A DNA stretch of 45,958 bases from Gammaproteobacteria bacterium (GTDB lineage: Bacteria; Pseudomonadota; Gammaproteobacteria; Steroidobacterales; Woeseiaceae): NCBI GenBank assembly GCA_029863705.1, contig JAOTUU010000006.1, forward strand, positions 1 to 45,958, read 5' to 3'. The notes under the pieces were generated by a model. It was not told the origin of the DNA, made no database searches, and worked only from the letters and a program-made list of their open reading frames with translations. Positions 7,965 to 16,996 of the stretch are shown here, in pieces; position 1 is the first letter of the stretch, and every line of letters begins with the position of its first letter. Position numbers and translations under genes: made by a program.

Positions 7965-7996
7965 GCGCAAAAATGCTGTTGCATTCGCTTTTTTTT
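7965..7996 (+). terminator. Candidate intrinsic terminator after rnpB
   Basis: A 5-bp stem AATGC/GCATT with a TGTT loop (7972-7985) is flanked by GCG and CGC, which could extend it across a bulge. It is followed immediately by eight T residues (7989-7996). The strong T-run and its location about 80 nt after rnpB suggest it ends the primary rnpB transcript. The rest of the spacer to 8156 contains only small inverted repeats, such as AGCGCGAGCGCT, that I cannot assign. Confidence 0.5.
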
Positions 7997-8156
7997 AACG
8001 CCTGTCTCTATTTAACGACCCGAATTTGAGGTCGGTTTGAAGTTAAGTCGCTAAGCCTATGATTTCTTTAGCGCGAGCGCTGCCACAATTTGCCCGATTT
8101 GAGCCATCAGATAGCCCCTAAGTCCCTGTACAACAACACATATTGCCAACGTCGTA

Positions 8157-8186
8157 TTGACCGTTCGGATAGCCCGCCACTATAGT
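8157..8186 (+). promoter_or_regulatory. Promoter of the mra/dcw cluster
   Basis: TTGACC (8157-8162) and TATAGT (8181-8186) are separated by 18 nt, giving a predicted start near 8193. The MraZ boxes start 2-3 nt further on, which is the expected position for autorepression of this operon. The mraZ GTG codon lies about 80 nt downstream. Confidence 0.7.
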
Positions 8187-8194
8187 GTCGAAAA

Positions 8195-8219
8195 GTGGGT
8201 AATAGTGGGAGGAAATGGG
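8195..8219 (+). promoter_or_regulatory. MraZ operator: three TGGG boxes at 10-bp spacing
   Basis: GTGGG (8195-8199), GTGGG (8205-8209) and ATGGG (8215-8219) form three direct repeats, each separated by exactly 5 nt. This matches the published type of MraZ recognition site (TGGGN repeats with 5-nt spacers) that the ring-shaped MraZ oligomer binds. Placement over the predicted transcription start implies autorepression of mraZ and of the downstream cluster. Confidence 0.8.
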
Positions 8220-8273
8220 CACCCAGCCCAGGTTTCGCGCCAGAAGAGCGGATCCGGGGCCGTCCGTAACGTT

Positions 8274-8723
8274 GTGTTTCGAGGGGCTACCAAAGTCACG
8301 ATTGACGCCAAAGGGCGTATGGCAATACCGACCCGGTATCGGGAGCGGCTGGCCTCCCGTTGTAACGGCGAAATCGTTGTGACGGTTGATAAGGATCACT
8401 GCCTCCTCGTTTACCCATTACCGGATTGGGAAGAGCTGGAACGCAAACTGGTGCGCTTGCCCAGCATGAACAAAGTCGCACGCAACATCGTGCGAATTAT
8501 GGTCGGTTATGCGACCGAGGTCGATATGGACGCAAGCGGGCGCGTACTCGTGTCACGCGAGCTTAGAGATTTCGCTGGGCTGGAGAAGCAGGCAATGCTA
8601 ATCGGGCAAGGCAACAAGTTTGAACTTTGGGATGAAGACAGCTGGAACGAAAAACGGGATGCATGGCTTAGCGAGGAAGACGACGGCGAAATGCCGGCCG
8701 ACCTCGAATCGATCTCGTTCTAG
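8274..8723 (+). CDS. mraZ: Transcriptional regulator MraZ
   Basis: This 149-residue DNA-binding protein represses its own operon. Two tandem AbrB/SpoVT-like half-domains are visible, each with the DxxxR signature: DAKGR (about residues 12-16) followed by MAIPTRYRERL, and DASGR in the second half followed by VLVSRELRDF. The frame is open further upstream to 8157, but MraZ proteins begin almost uniformly with M-F-R-G-A. The VFRGAT stretch here therefore fixes the start at GTG 8274. The longer reading would translate through the MraZ operator. The gene opens the dcw cluster and ends 15 nt before rsmH. Confidence 0.95.
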   Translation: MFRGATKVTIDAKGRMAIPTRYRERLASRCNGEIVVTVDKDHCLLVYPLPDWEELERKLVRLPSMNKVARNIVRIMVGYATEVDMDASGRVLVSRELRDFAGLEKQAMLIGQGNKFELWDEDSWNEKRDAWLSEEDDGEMPADLESISF

Positions 8724-8738
8724 CTTGCGGTTTATCCG

Positions 8739-9680
8739 ATGAGCAGCAACGCGCATGTGCCGGTGCTGATGGGGCCAGTCCTCGAAGGGCTGGAGATAAA
8801 AGAAGACGGGAACTACGTCGACGGAACGTTCGGACGCGGGGGACACAGCAGCGCCATTTTAGAGCGATTGAATGCAGACGGTCGTCTGATAGCCATAGAC
8901 CGTGATCCGCAAGCAATCGCATCGGTACCTGAAGCGCTAGAACAAGACCCACGATTCGAATTGGTAAGGGGCGAAATTGCAGAACTATCGACATGCATTG
9001 GCGAAAGGGAGCTCACCGGAAAAGTTGACGGTCTGCTCCTCGATCTCGGTGTCTCATCACCGCAACTGGACGAAGCGGAACGAGGATTTAGCTTTCTTCG
9101 TGACGGACCGCTCGACATGCGCATGGATCCGGACTCCGGAGTCTCGGCCGCCGAATGGCTCAATTCCGTGGAAGAAGCCGCTTTGAGACGAGTTATCAAA
9201 AAGTTCGGTGAAGATCGTTATGCGGCACGCATTGCTCGTGCTGTCGTAACGGCACGTAAGAGCGCGCCAATCCTGAGGACGTCGGAGCTGGCAGCAATCG
9301 TCGAAGAAGCGGTGCCTGCAGCGCGTGTTACCAAGGGCAAGAAGAAGCACCCGGCAACGAAGACGTTTCAGGCGATCCGCATATTTATCAACCGGGAGCT
9401 CGAGCAATTGCAGATGGCATTGGAGCAGTCGATTGACTTGCTGACACCGGGCGGTCGACTTTGCGTTATCAGCTTTCATTCGCTCGAAGATCGAATCGTC
9501 AAGCGCTTCATTCGCGACGCGTCGCGCGAAGCCGAGCAATATCGAGGTATGCCGAACGTGCCGATAGAGTTTCGGCCGAAACTCAAAACCATTGGCAAAG
9601 CGATTGTTGCGACGGCTGAAGATATCTCGGAAAACGTGCGTGCACGCAGTGCGCGTTTACGTGTAGCGGAGCGCGTGTGA
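8739..9680 (+). CDS. rsmH: 16S rRNA (cytosine-1402-N4)-methyltransferase RsmH
   Basis: This 313-residue enzyme (formerly MraW) adds the N4 methyl group to C1402 of 16S rRNA, the base that RsmI (also in this window) methylates on the ribose. The Rossmann-type SAM site is seen as YVDGTFGRGGHS (residues 27-38) and the acidic LIAIDRD (50-56). Then come GLLLDLGVSSPQLD (about 99-112) and RGFSFLRDGPLDMRMD, both strongly conserved in the family. The C-terminal RICVISFHSLEDRIVK-type segment is present as LCVISFHSLEDRIVKRF. Length matches the family (about 313). Its TGA overlaps the ftsL ATG. Confidence 0.97.
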   Translation: MSSNAHVPVLMGPVLEGLEIKEDGNYVDGTFGRGGHSSAILERLNADGRLIAIDRDPQAIASVPEALEQDPRFELVRGEIAELSTCIGERELTGKVDGLLLDLGVSSPQLDEAERGFSFLRDGPLDMRMDPDSGVSAAEWLNSVEEAALRRVIKKFGEDRYAARIARAVVTARKSAPILRTSELAAIVEEAVPAARVTKGKKKHPATKTFQAIRIFINRELEQLQMALEQSIDLLTPGGRLCVISFHSLEDRIVKRFIRDASREAEQYRGMPNVPIEFRPKLKTIGKAIVATAEDISENVRARSARLRVAERV

Positions 9681-9967
9681 TGCAGCTTACGCAATCACGG
9701 CAGCCGCTGATTCTGGTATGCGTGTTCGCACTGGTTTGTGTCCTGAGCGCGCTGGCGGTCGTCTATACCAAGCACGAATCGCGCAGGCTGTTTGTCGAGC
9801 TCGAGTCGCTGACAGATGAGCGGGATCGGCTGAATATCGAATGGGGGCAGCTACAAATCGAACAAAGTACGTGGGCGACACACGCCCGCATCGAGAAGGT
9901 CGCAACCGACGACCTGTTACTCGTGCGGCCTGATTCGTCGGAAATCTTCGTTATTGAACGCCAATGA
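9680..9967 (+). CDS. ftsL: Cell division protein FtsL
   Basis: This 95-residue bitopic membrane protein forms the FtsQLB complex with FtsQ and FtsB, which activates the FtsW-FtsI septal synthase. It has a short cytoplasmic N-terminus, one transmembrane helix (about residues 10-29) and a periplasmic coiled-coil region (about 33-65) with heptad-like L/E/R spacing, then a short C-terminal tail. I chose the ATG at 9680, which overlaps the rsmH TGA as TGATG. A GTG one codon earlier (9677) is also possible. The call rests on size, topology and position between rsmH and ftsI, because FtsL sequences diverge strongly. It overlaps ftsI by 4 nt. Confidence 0.9.
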   Translation: MQLTQSRQPLILVCVFALVCVLSALAVVYTKHESRRLFVELESLTDERDRLNIEWGQLQIEQSTWATHARIEKVATDDLLLVRPDSSEIFVIERQ

Positions 9968-11691
9968 AACGCGGCGCCGAAACAAAACAACAAACGGCCA
10001 GACGGTTCACCGGCAGAGTGACACTGATAGCCGTCTTCTTCGGCCTTTTAGCGTCGTCGCTGATAGCGCGCGCTGTGCACCTGCAGGTTTTCAACAAAGA
10101 CTTCCTCAACAAGCAGGCAGATACGCGACACCTGCGCGTCGAAAAAATATCAGCACACCGTGGCACGATCACCGATCGTAACGGCGAGCCCCTGGCAATC
10201 AGTACGCCAGTCGACAGTATCTGGGCGAACCCGAAAGAGCTGGCTCCCGCAGTTGACGACGTGCCGCAATTGGCGCGCGTGCTCGGTGTTGATTCGCAAC
10301 AGCTCATTCGCCGCATTACGCGCAGCATGGATAAGGAATTCCTCTACCTTAAGCGCCGCCTGAGTCCAGAAAAAGCAAAAGAAGTACTCGCACTCAAGTT
10401 ACCGGGTATCAATGTGCAGCGTGAGTATCGACGTTACTACCCGGCCGGCGAAGTCGCAGGACATCTGATCGGATTTACGGATATCGATGATGATGGTCAG
10501 GAAGGTCTCGAGCTCGCATTCAATCACTGGCTTGCTGGTGAGATGGGCGCGAAGCGAGTCCTGAAGGACCGGCATGGGCGCTCTGTAGAGAATGTCGAAA
10601 GCATTCGTCCGCCACACCATGGCAAGGAACTGCGTGCGAGCATTGACCTGCGCATTCAGTATGTTGCGTACCGGACATTGAAAGCCGCGATTCAGACACA
10701 CAGCGCGGAGTCCGGTTCGATCGTCGTGCTTGATATTCAGACAGGCGAAGTTCTCGCGATAGTTAACCAGCCAACCTATAACCCAAATGATCGGTCGCAA
10801 TTTACCGCCGAGCGTTACCGCAACCGCGCGATCACCGATATCTTCGAACCCGGATCGAGTATCAAGCCACTTGTTGTCGCCGCTGCCCTCGAGAGTGGCG
10901 AGTATCGGCCAAGCAGTGTCATCGATACGGCACCGGGTTATGTCGTCGTTGGGCCGAAAACCATTGAGGATAGCCGCAACCTTGGGCGCATAAGCCTGAC
11001 GACAATCCTGGCACGTTCGAGCAATGTGGGCGTGACGAAGTTGGCAATGTCATTACAGTCTGACCAGCTCTGGAACACGATGACCCAGTTTGGGCTGGGT
11101 TCACTGACAGCCAGCGGCTTCCCGGGCGAGTCGGCCGGTCTATTGACGCATTTCAACCATTGGCGACCGATTAGCCAGGCAACACTGGCCTATGGCTACG
11201 GATTGTCGGTGACGCCGCTGCAACTCGCGCAGGCGTATGGCGTGCTGGGTAATAACGGTCAATTACGGCCGATTTCGTTGGTGGCGCTGGATCAGCCTGC
11301 AGAGGGCGACCAGATCATTTCGCGGGACTCCGCAACTGCCGTGCGACGCATGCTCGAAGAGGTTGTGCGCCCGGGTGGGACGGGCACGGGCGCTGCGGTA
11401 ACCGGTTATCGGATCGCAGGAAAAACCGGCACGTCCTGGAAGTTTGCTGCGGGTGGTTATTCGAAAGACAAGTACATTTCCGTTTTTGCCGGTCTTGCCC
11501 CGGCCAGTAATCCCCGCCTCGCAGCGGTTGTGGTCATCGATGAGCCAGCCGGCGAGCTTTACTACGGCGGAGATGTTGCGGCGCCGGTTTTTGCAGACGT
11601 CATGTCTGAATCACTGCGGCTGCTTGCTGTTCCTCCCGATGCTCTGCCTGCCAGAGATCCGGGCAGCATCATTCAGGCAATGAGTCGATGA
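9964..11691 (+). CDS. ftsI: Septal peptidoglycan transpeptidase FtsI (PBP3)
   Basis: This 575-residue class B penicillin-binding protein cross-links septal peptidoglycan together with the glycosyltransferase FtsW. An N-terminal cytoplasmic stretch precedes one transmembrane anchor (about residues 19-38). The pedestal domain begins with RGTITDRNG (about 61-69). The transpeptidase domain carries all three active-site motifs: SSIK with nucleophile S298, SSN (352-354) and KTGT (487-490). Length compares with 588 in E. coli. It overlaps ftsL and murE by 4 nt each, so translation is likely coupled along the division genes. Confidence 0.97.
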   Translation: MKRGAETKQQTARRFTGRVTLIAVFFGLLASSLIARAVHLQVFNKDFLNKQADTRHLRVEKISAHRGTITDRNGEPLAISTPVDSIWANPKELAPAVDDVPQLARVLGVDSQQLIRRITRSMDKEFLYLKRRLSPEKAKEVLALKLPGINVQREYRRYYPAGEVAGHLIGFTDIDDDGQEGLELAFNHWLAGEMGAKRVLKDRHGRSVENVESIRPPHHGKELRASIDLRIQYVAYRTLKAAIQTHSAESGSIVVLDIQTGEVLAIVNQPTYNPNDRSQFTAERYRNRAITDIFEPGSSIKPLVVAAALESGEYRPSSVIDTAPGYVVVGPKTIEDSRNLGRISLTTILARSSNVGVTKLAMSLQSDQLWNTMTQFGLGSLTASGFPGESAGLLTHFNHWRPISQATLAYGYGLSVTPLQLAQAYGVLGNNGQLRPISLVALDQPAEGDQIISRDSATAVRRMLEEVVRPGGTGTGAAVTGYRIAGKTGTSWKFAAGGYSKDKYISVFAGLAPASNPRLAAVVVIDEPAGELYYGGDVAAPVFADVMSESLRLLAVPPDALPARDPGSIIQAMSR

Positions 11692-13202
11692 GCATGCCGG
11701 CAGAACATCTGACGACAACAATCACCCTTGCCGAATTACTGCGGGGTTTCGCTGACGCACCGGCGATTCGGATTCAGGGAATATCGAGCGACAGTCGTCG
11801 ACTCAAACGAGGTGATTTGTTCCTCGCCTGCGCGGGGCACAGCAGCCACGGCCTGGACTATGTCGGTGACGCTGTCAGCGCCGGTGTTGCAGCTATCGCC
11901 TGGGATTCATCGACTGCTGATTTTCCGGCTGGCGATCTAGGCGTGCCGATGGTCGCGGTCGAAGGCCTGGCGCAGCATATTGGAGAAATAGCAAACCGAT
12001 ATTTCGGACGGCCATCCGACGCAGTCCGCGTCATTGGTGTCACGGGAACCAATGGCAAGACCACGGTTGCCTGGCTGGTCGCCCAGTGTATGGAAGCTCT
12101 TGGCCGACACTGCGGCTACATCGGCACGCTGGGGATCGGCATCGGTGAAATCGACTGCGGCGACGGCATGACAACGCCGGGCGCGATCGAATTGCATCAG
12201 AACCTCGCCAATTTCAGGGATCACGGCGCGGAATGGGCTGCAGTTGAAGTATCGTCACATGCGCTGTCGCAGAATCGTATTGCTGGTGTCGCGCTCGATA
12301 CCGTGATGTTCACCAATCTGAGCCGTGATCATCTTGATTACCACGGCGACATGCAGTCATACGCTGAAACCAAAGCGCGTTTATTCCTGGACGGCAATGC
12401 GAGGCATCGCATAATCAACCTCGATTCAGAATTCGGTGCGCAACTCGCTTCCCGCTGCGGTCAGGACGTCGTCACGGTTTCAAGCAACTTCGATCGAGTT
12501 ACCAATGGCAGGCCATACGTCTTTGTTCGCTCGGTCATAGCGACAGAGCGTGGCTCTCTCGTCAAGGTAAGCAGTTCATGGGGTGGTGGAGAGTTTTCCC
12601 TGCCACTGCCCGGCGACTTTAACGTTGCCAACGCCGTTACCGTTCTTGCGCTGCTGTTACGGCACGGCGTGCCGATGGACCAGGCCTGCGAAGTCCTGTC
12701 TACGGTTGATGCTCCACTCGGACGCATGCAACGAGTTACTGGGCCGGATGCGGCGCCAGCAGTTTTTGTGGACTTCGCCCATACACCTGCGGCCATCGAG
12801 GTCGCTCTGCGTGCGCTCAGGGCACACTGTAAGGGTCGGCTTTGGTGCGTCATGGGTTGTGGGGGCGATCGCGACGCCGGCAAGCGGCCCCAAATGGGCC
12901 GAGCGGCCGAGCGAGTTGCGGACCGCGTCGTTATTACGAACGATAACCCACGTAGCGAGTCACCGACCGAGATCATTGACGGGATAGTCGGGGGTCTGGC
13001 CAACACGGAACATGTCACGATTATTGAAGATCGCGCCGCGGCTATCGCCTGGGCTATTGAAACTGCAGCGGTCGGGGATTGCATCCTTGTGGCTGGCAAG
13101 GGACATGAGAATTATCAACTGATTGGCGACGAGCGTCGCGAGTTTTCAGACGCTGGTGTTGCTGCCACGGCGTTGGCTGCGTTGCAGAAGGTTGGCGCAT
13201 GA
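11688..13202 (+). CDS. murE: UDP-MurNAc-tripeptide synthetase MurE (meso-diaminopimelate-adding)
   Basis: This 504-residue cytoplasmic ATP-dependent ligase adds the third amino acid to UDP-MurNAc-L-Ala-D-Glu. The ATP-binding P-loop is GTNGKTT (residues 120-126). The conserved HALSQNRIAG block follows, with the TNLSRDHLDYHG segment of the central domain. The DNPR motif (419-422), followed by SESP, is diagnostic for meso-diaminopimelate rather than lysine as substrate, so the organism should have ordinary Gram-negative A1-gamma peptidoglycan. The start ATG overlaps the ftsI stop by 4 nt and its end overlaps murF by 4 nt. Confidence 0.97.
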   Translation: MSMPAEHLTTTITLAELLRGFADAPAIRIQGISSDSRRLKRGDLFLACAGHSSHGLDYVGDAVSAGVAAIAWDSSTADFPAGDLGVPMVAVEGLAQHIGEIANRYFGRPSDAVRVIGVTGTNGKTTVAWLVAQCMEALGRHCGYIGTLGIGIGEIDCGDGMTTPGAIELHQNLANFRDHGAEWAAVEVSSHALSQNRIAGVALDTVMFTNLSRDHLDYHGDMQSYAETKARLFLDGNARHRIINLDSEFGAQLASRCGQDVVTVSSNFDRVTNGRPYVFVRSVIATERGSLVKVSSSWGGGEFSLPLPGDFNVANAVTVLALLLRHGVPMDQACEVLSTVDAPLGRMQRVTGPDAAPAVFVDFAHTPAAIEVALRALRAHCKGRLWCVMGCGGDRDAGKRPQMGRAAERVADRVVITNDNPRSESPTEIIDGIVGGLANTEHVTIIEDRAAAIAWAIETAAVGDCILVAGKGHENYQLIGDERREFSDAGVAATALAALQKVGA

Positions 13203-14560
13203 ACGCAGACCTTTCGACAGCTGCCAGGTTTGTGCATGGCACTCTGCACGGCAATGACCGCGCCTTTAATGGTGTGAGTACAGATACGCGTACTTTGCAG
13301 AGTGACGAGTTATTCGTCGCGCTCTCCGGGCCGAATTTTGACGGACGGGACTATGTTGATCTGGCAAGAGAAAAAGGGGCTGCTGGTGCGATCGTAGTTT
13401 CCCGGGTCGAAAGCGACATTACGCAGATCACTGTCGAAGATACCAAGCTCGCGCTCGGTCAGCTCGGGGCATCATGGCGCGATCTGCAGCCTGCAACCGT
13501 GGTCGGAATAACGGGCAGCAACGGCAAAACGACACTGAAAGAATTAGCGGCGGCTTGCTTGTCTCACGCGGCGCCGACCTTGGCCACGCAAGGTAACCTG
13601 AATAACGACATCGGCATGCCGCTCATGTTGTCGCGCATCGACGCGACGCATCGCTATGCAATCCTCGAGATGGGCGCGAACCACCCGGGTGAGATCTCCT
13701 ATCTCACGTCTCTCGCCAAGCCCGATATTGTTGTGATTACCAACGCAGGCGCAGCGCATCTCGAGGGATTTGGTTCCATCGAAGGTGTAGCAAAGGCCAA
13801 GGCCGAAATCCTGCAAGACGATGCGCGACCAGAATTCGCAATACTGAATGCCGATGATGAATATTTCAGCTACTGGCAGTCTCTTGTCAGTGACATCAGC
13901 TGTTTGAGCTTTGGCCTCTCGGAAAACGCGGATATCCGCGGCGACGAGATTGCCGTCGACAAAGGTCTGACGCGTTTCCTTCTGCATATTGGCGATACAG
14001 CCGTGCCGGTGTCGTTACCTCTCGCTGGTTTGCACAACGTTCGCAATGCCTGCGCGGCAGCAGCCATCGCGACCGCTCTCGGCATCGAACCGGATGACAT
14101 CGCCAGTGCTCTCGAGGCAGTAAGCCCGGTCGCAGGTCGCCTGCAGACGGTCGCGGGGTTGCACGGCGCGACAATTTTCGATGATAGCTACAACGCCAAT
14201 CCTGTTTCGGTTGTCGCTGCAGGCGAGTACCTCGCGTCGCTGCCCGGTCAAAACTGGGTCGTGTTCGGTGACATGAAGGAACTGGGCGAGGGCGAGCGGC
14301 AATTGCATCTCGACGTTGGACGAGCATTGAAAAAAGCGGGCATCAAGCGACTGTTTGCCACCGGCGAGCTTGGCCGCGATACGGTCGCGGCATTCGGCGA
14401 TGGCGCGAGCTGGTTCGAGACTGTAGATGAACTGGCCAGGACCGTTCTCGAGGATTTGACTGGCAACGTAAACGTGCTGGTTAAGGGCTCACGTTCCATG
14501 CGTATGGAACGGGTTGTCGACAAGCTGCGCGCACCCGAAGCGCTGAGAAAAGAGGCCTGA
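13199..14560 (+). CDS. murF: UDP-MurNAc-tripeptide:D-Ala-D-Ala ligase MurF
   Basis: This 453-residue ligase attaches D-Ala-D-Ala to the tripeptide precursor and completes UDP-MurNAc-pentapeptide. The ATP loop GSNGKTT lies at residues 106-112. It is followed by [13 protein letters not shown], which is characteristic of MurF, and by [10 protein letters not shown]. The substrate domain contains [10 protein letters not shown] (about 325-334), another MurF hallmark. The length equals the E. coli protein (452). The 4-nt overlap with murE and a 1-nt gap to mraY keep it within the single long transcription unit. Confidence 0.97.
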   Translation: MNADLSTAARFVHGTLHGNDRAFNGVSTDTRTLQSDELFVALSGPNFDGRDYVDLAREKGAAGAIVVSRVESDITQITVEDTKLALGQLGASWRDLQPATVVGITGSNGKTTLKELAAACLSHAAPTLATQGNLNNDIGMPLMLSRIDATHRYAILEMGANHPGEISYLTSLAKPDIVVITNAGAAHLEGFGSIEGVAKAKAEILQDDARPEFAILNADDEYFSYWQSLVSDISCLSFGLSENADIRGDEIAVDKGLTRFLLHIGDTAVPVSLPLAGLHNVRNACAAAAIATALGIEPDDIASALEAVSPVAGRLQTVAGLHGATIFDDSYNANPVSVVAAGEYLASLPGQNWVVFGDMKELGEGERQLHLDVGRALKKAGIKRLFATGELGRDTVAAFGDGASWFETVDELARTVLEDLTGNVNVLVKGSRSMRMERVVDKLRAPEALRKEA

Positions 14561-14561
14561 C

Positions 14562-15656
14562 ATGCTGCTTTATCTCACCAACTATCTTGCGCAGTTCGAA
14601 TCGGGCTTCAACGTATTCAGCTACCTGACGATGCGCGCAATCCTCGGTGCACTGACTGCGCTGGTGTTGTCATTCGTTATCGGACCACGAATGATTTCCA
14701 AGCTCAGCAACAATCAGCTCGGGCAGCCGGTTCGCGCAGATGGTCCGGAGACGCATCTTCTCAAGGCTGGCACGCCGACGATGGGCGGCGCACTGATTCT
14801 CATGGCGATTTCAATCAGTACGCTGCTGTGGGCCGACCTCGACAACCTGTATGTCTGGGTGGTCTTGTTTGTCACATTGTCATTCGGCGTGATCGGATAC
14901 GTCGACGACTACAAGAAACTTATATTGCAAAACCCGGCCGGAATTTCGGCAAAGCAAAAACTCTTCTGGCAATCAGCAGCGGCGATTATTGCGGCGCTAA
15001 CCCTTTATTTCTCGGCTCTTGAGAATGGCACGCTCGATACAGCGACAGCGCTCCTTATTCCGTATCTAAAAGACACAACAATCCAGCTCGGTATGTTACA
15101 GATCGTCGTTACGTATTTGTTCATCGTCGGTTTCAGTAACGCCGTAAACCTCACCGATGGGTTGGACGGTTTGGCGATCATGCCAACAGTGTTGGTCGGC
15201 GGAGCGTTGGGTGTATTTGCCTACCTTACCGGCAATGTCAATTTTTCGGACTACCTGGGCATACCTTACGTGGCCGGCACGGGTGAAATCCTCGTATTTT
15301 GTTCGGCGCTCGCCGGCGCGGGTCTCGGCTTTCTGTGGTTCAACACCTATCCAGCGCAAGTTTTCATGGGGGACATCGGCGCTCTTTCTCTCGGCGCCGC
15401 ACTCGGTGCTGTCGCTGTTGTTGTCCGTCAGGAAATCGTGCTTGCAATTATGGGCGGTGTTTTCGTTGTCGAAACATTGTCGGTAATCATCCAGGTGACG
15501 TCGTTCAAGCTGACCGGCAAGCGTGTTTTTCGGATGGCGCCATTGCATCACCACTTCGAACTTAAAGGTTGGGCGGAGCCCAAGGTCATTGTCCGCTTCT
15601 GGATCATCACGGTCATTCTCGTGCTGGTCGGTTTTGCGAGTCTGAAGTTACGATGA
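14562..15656 (+). CDS. mraY: Phospho-MurNAc-pentapeptide translocase MraY
   Basis: This 364-residue polytopic inner-membrane enzyme transfers phospho-MurNAc-pentapeptide to undecaprenyl phosphate to make lipid I. About ten hydrophobic segments are visible. The conserved TPTMGG (71-76), the metal-binding VDDYKK with D115 and D116, [15 protein letters not shown] and the HHHFE triple-histidine loop near the C-terminus are all intact. D115 and D116 occupy the same positions as in E. coli. A single base separates it from murF, and its TGA overlaps the murD ATG. Confidence 0.98.
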   Translation: MLLYLTNYLAQFESGFNVFSYLTMRAILGALTALVLSFVIGPRMISKLSNNQLGQPVRADGPETHLLKAGTPTMGGALILMAISISTLLWADLDNLYVWVVLFVTLSFGVIGYVDDYKKLILQNPAGISAKQKLFWQSAAAIIAALTLYFSALENGTLDTATALLIPYLKDTTIQLGMLQIVVTYLFIVGFSNAVNLTDGLDGLAIMPTVLVGGALGVFAYLTGNVNFSDYLGIPYVAGTGEILVFCSALAGAGLGFLWFNTYPAQVFMGDIGALSLGAALGAVAVVVRQEIVLAIMGGVFVVETLSVIIQVTSFKLTGKRVFRMAPLHHHFELKGWAEPKVIVRFWIITVILVLVGFASLKLR

Positions 15657-16996
15657 AAGCTGCGACGAAAAACAAATCGACAAGTAAGGACCTGGTGCTC
15701 GGGCTTGGGGTCACCGGCTTGTCAGTAGCGCGATACTTGCGTCGCAATGATCGCGATGCAACGTTCGTCGACAGTCGGAATGATCCGCCTGGAATTGATG
15801 AACTTGGTGATGTCTGGCCTGATGCAGATGTCATTCTCGGCAAGACGACACTTCCCAGGGGCGTGAGCAGAATTATCGTCTCGCCAGGAGTCGCCGATAG
15901 TGACAAGTTATTGAAAGCGGCGCGCAAGAAAAAACTCGAAGTCGTCTCCGACATTGAGATCTTCGCGCGCGAGGCAGAGGCGCCATTTGTCGCGATTACG
16001 GGCTCGAACGGAAAGAGTACCGTAACAACGCTGCTCTACCACATGTGCCACGCGGACGGTCGCAGGGTTCTTGCTGGTGGCAATCTCGGTGAGCCTGCCC
16101 TGGATCTGCTCGATGAAGACACGCCGGATGTTTACGTGCTTGAGCTGTCGAGCTTTCAATTGCAACGCACTCAGTCGTTACCGGCCGAAGTCGCGGTGCT
16201 TCTCAATGTCTCGGCCGACCACCTCGACTGGCACACCGATGAGGCTGAGTACCGACAGTCGAAATACCGGGTTTATCGCGAGGCGCGTGCCGCGGTGATC
16301 AATCGCGCAGATGATGCTGCTGTGGAATCCGCGAAAGACATAGAGAAAATCATTTCTTTTGGTCTTGATGCGCCGGCCGAAGGTCAATACGGCATTCGTG
16401 AAGACGATGGCGTCGACTATCTTGCACGCGGCGAAATACTGCTGATTGCGACCACCGATGTGGCCATTGTCGGGTCGCATAATCAGGCTAATGCATTGGC
16501 TGCGCTGGCAGCTGGCGAGCTGCTCGGCCTGAAAATGCCAGCGATGTTGCAGGTACTCAGTGAATTTCCGGGCTTGGCACATCGCATGCAGTTCGTTGCC
16601 CGCAAAGGTGCGGTTGACTACATCAACGACTCCAAGGCGACGAACGTCGCGGCCGCTGTTGCATCAATTAACTCAATAAAGGGCAACGTGGTTCTGGTTG
16701 CGGGGGGGGACGGTAAAGGCGGTGATTTCACCGACCTTGCAACAGCTCTCGAAGGCAAGTTGCGGGCCGCGGTTCTGATTGGCAAAGACGCGGAGAAGAT
16801 CGCAAAGGCGATTGATACGGTACTGCCGGTTTACTTCGCACGGGACATGGATGATGCAGTCGGCCAGGCCGCTGCATACGCAGAGTCTGATGACACAGTT
16901 CTGCTTGCACCGGCCTGCGCAAGCCTGGATCAGTACCAAAACTATGGCGCACGCGGTGACGCATTTTGCAGCGCGGTGGAGGCACTGCTGCGATGA
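15653..16996 (+). CDS. murD: UDP-MurNAc-L-alanine:D-glutamate ligase MurD
   Basis: This 447-residue ligase adds D-glutamate, the second amino acid of the stem peptide. The N-terminal UDP-binding fold shows [16 protein letters not shown] soon after the start. The ATP loop is [11 protein letters not shown], then [12 protein letters not shown] and ELSSFQL, the latter a MurD signature, and YINDSKATN in the central domain. The frame is open 28 codons further upstream inside mraY, but the ATG at 15653 makes the ATGA overlap typical of this cluster and gives the usual family length (438-450). The C-terminal segment [12 protein letters not shown] is intact. Confidence 0.97.
   Translation: MKAATKNKSTSKDLVLGLGVTGLSVARYLRRNDRDATFVDSRNDPPGIDELGDVWPDADVILGKTTLPRGVSRIIVSPGVADSDKLLKAARKKKLEVVSDIEIFAREAEAPFVAITGSNGKSTVTTLLYHMCHADGRRVLAGGNLGEPALDLLDEDTPDVYVLELSSFQLQRTQSLPAEVAVLLNVSADHLDWHTDEAEYRQSKYRVYREARAAVINRADDAAVESAKDIEKIISFGLDAPAEGQYGIREDDGVDYLARGEILLIATTDVAIVGSHNQANALAALAAGELLGLKMPAMLQVLSEFPGLAHRMQFVARKGAVDYINDSKATNVAAAVASINSIKGNVVLVAGGDGKGGDFTDLATALEGKLRAAVLIGKDAEKIAKAIDTVLPVYFARDMDDAVGQAAAYAESDDTVLLAPACASLDQYQNYGARGDAFCSAVEALLR

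Noticed and set aside
8157-8273. Upstream extension of mraZ by 39 codons
   Set aside because: It overlaps the promoter and MraZ boxes, and MraZ proteins begin at the M/V-FRGA block, here GTG 8274.
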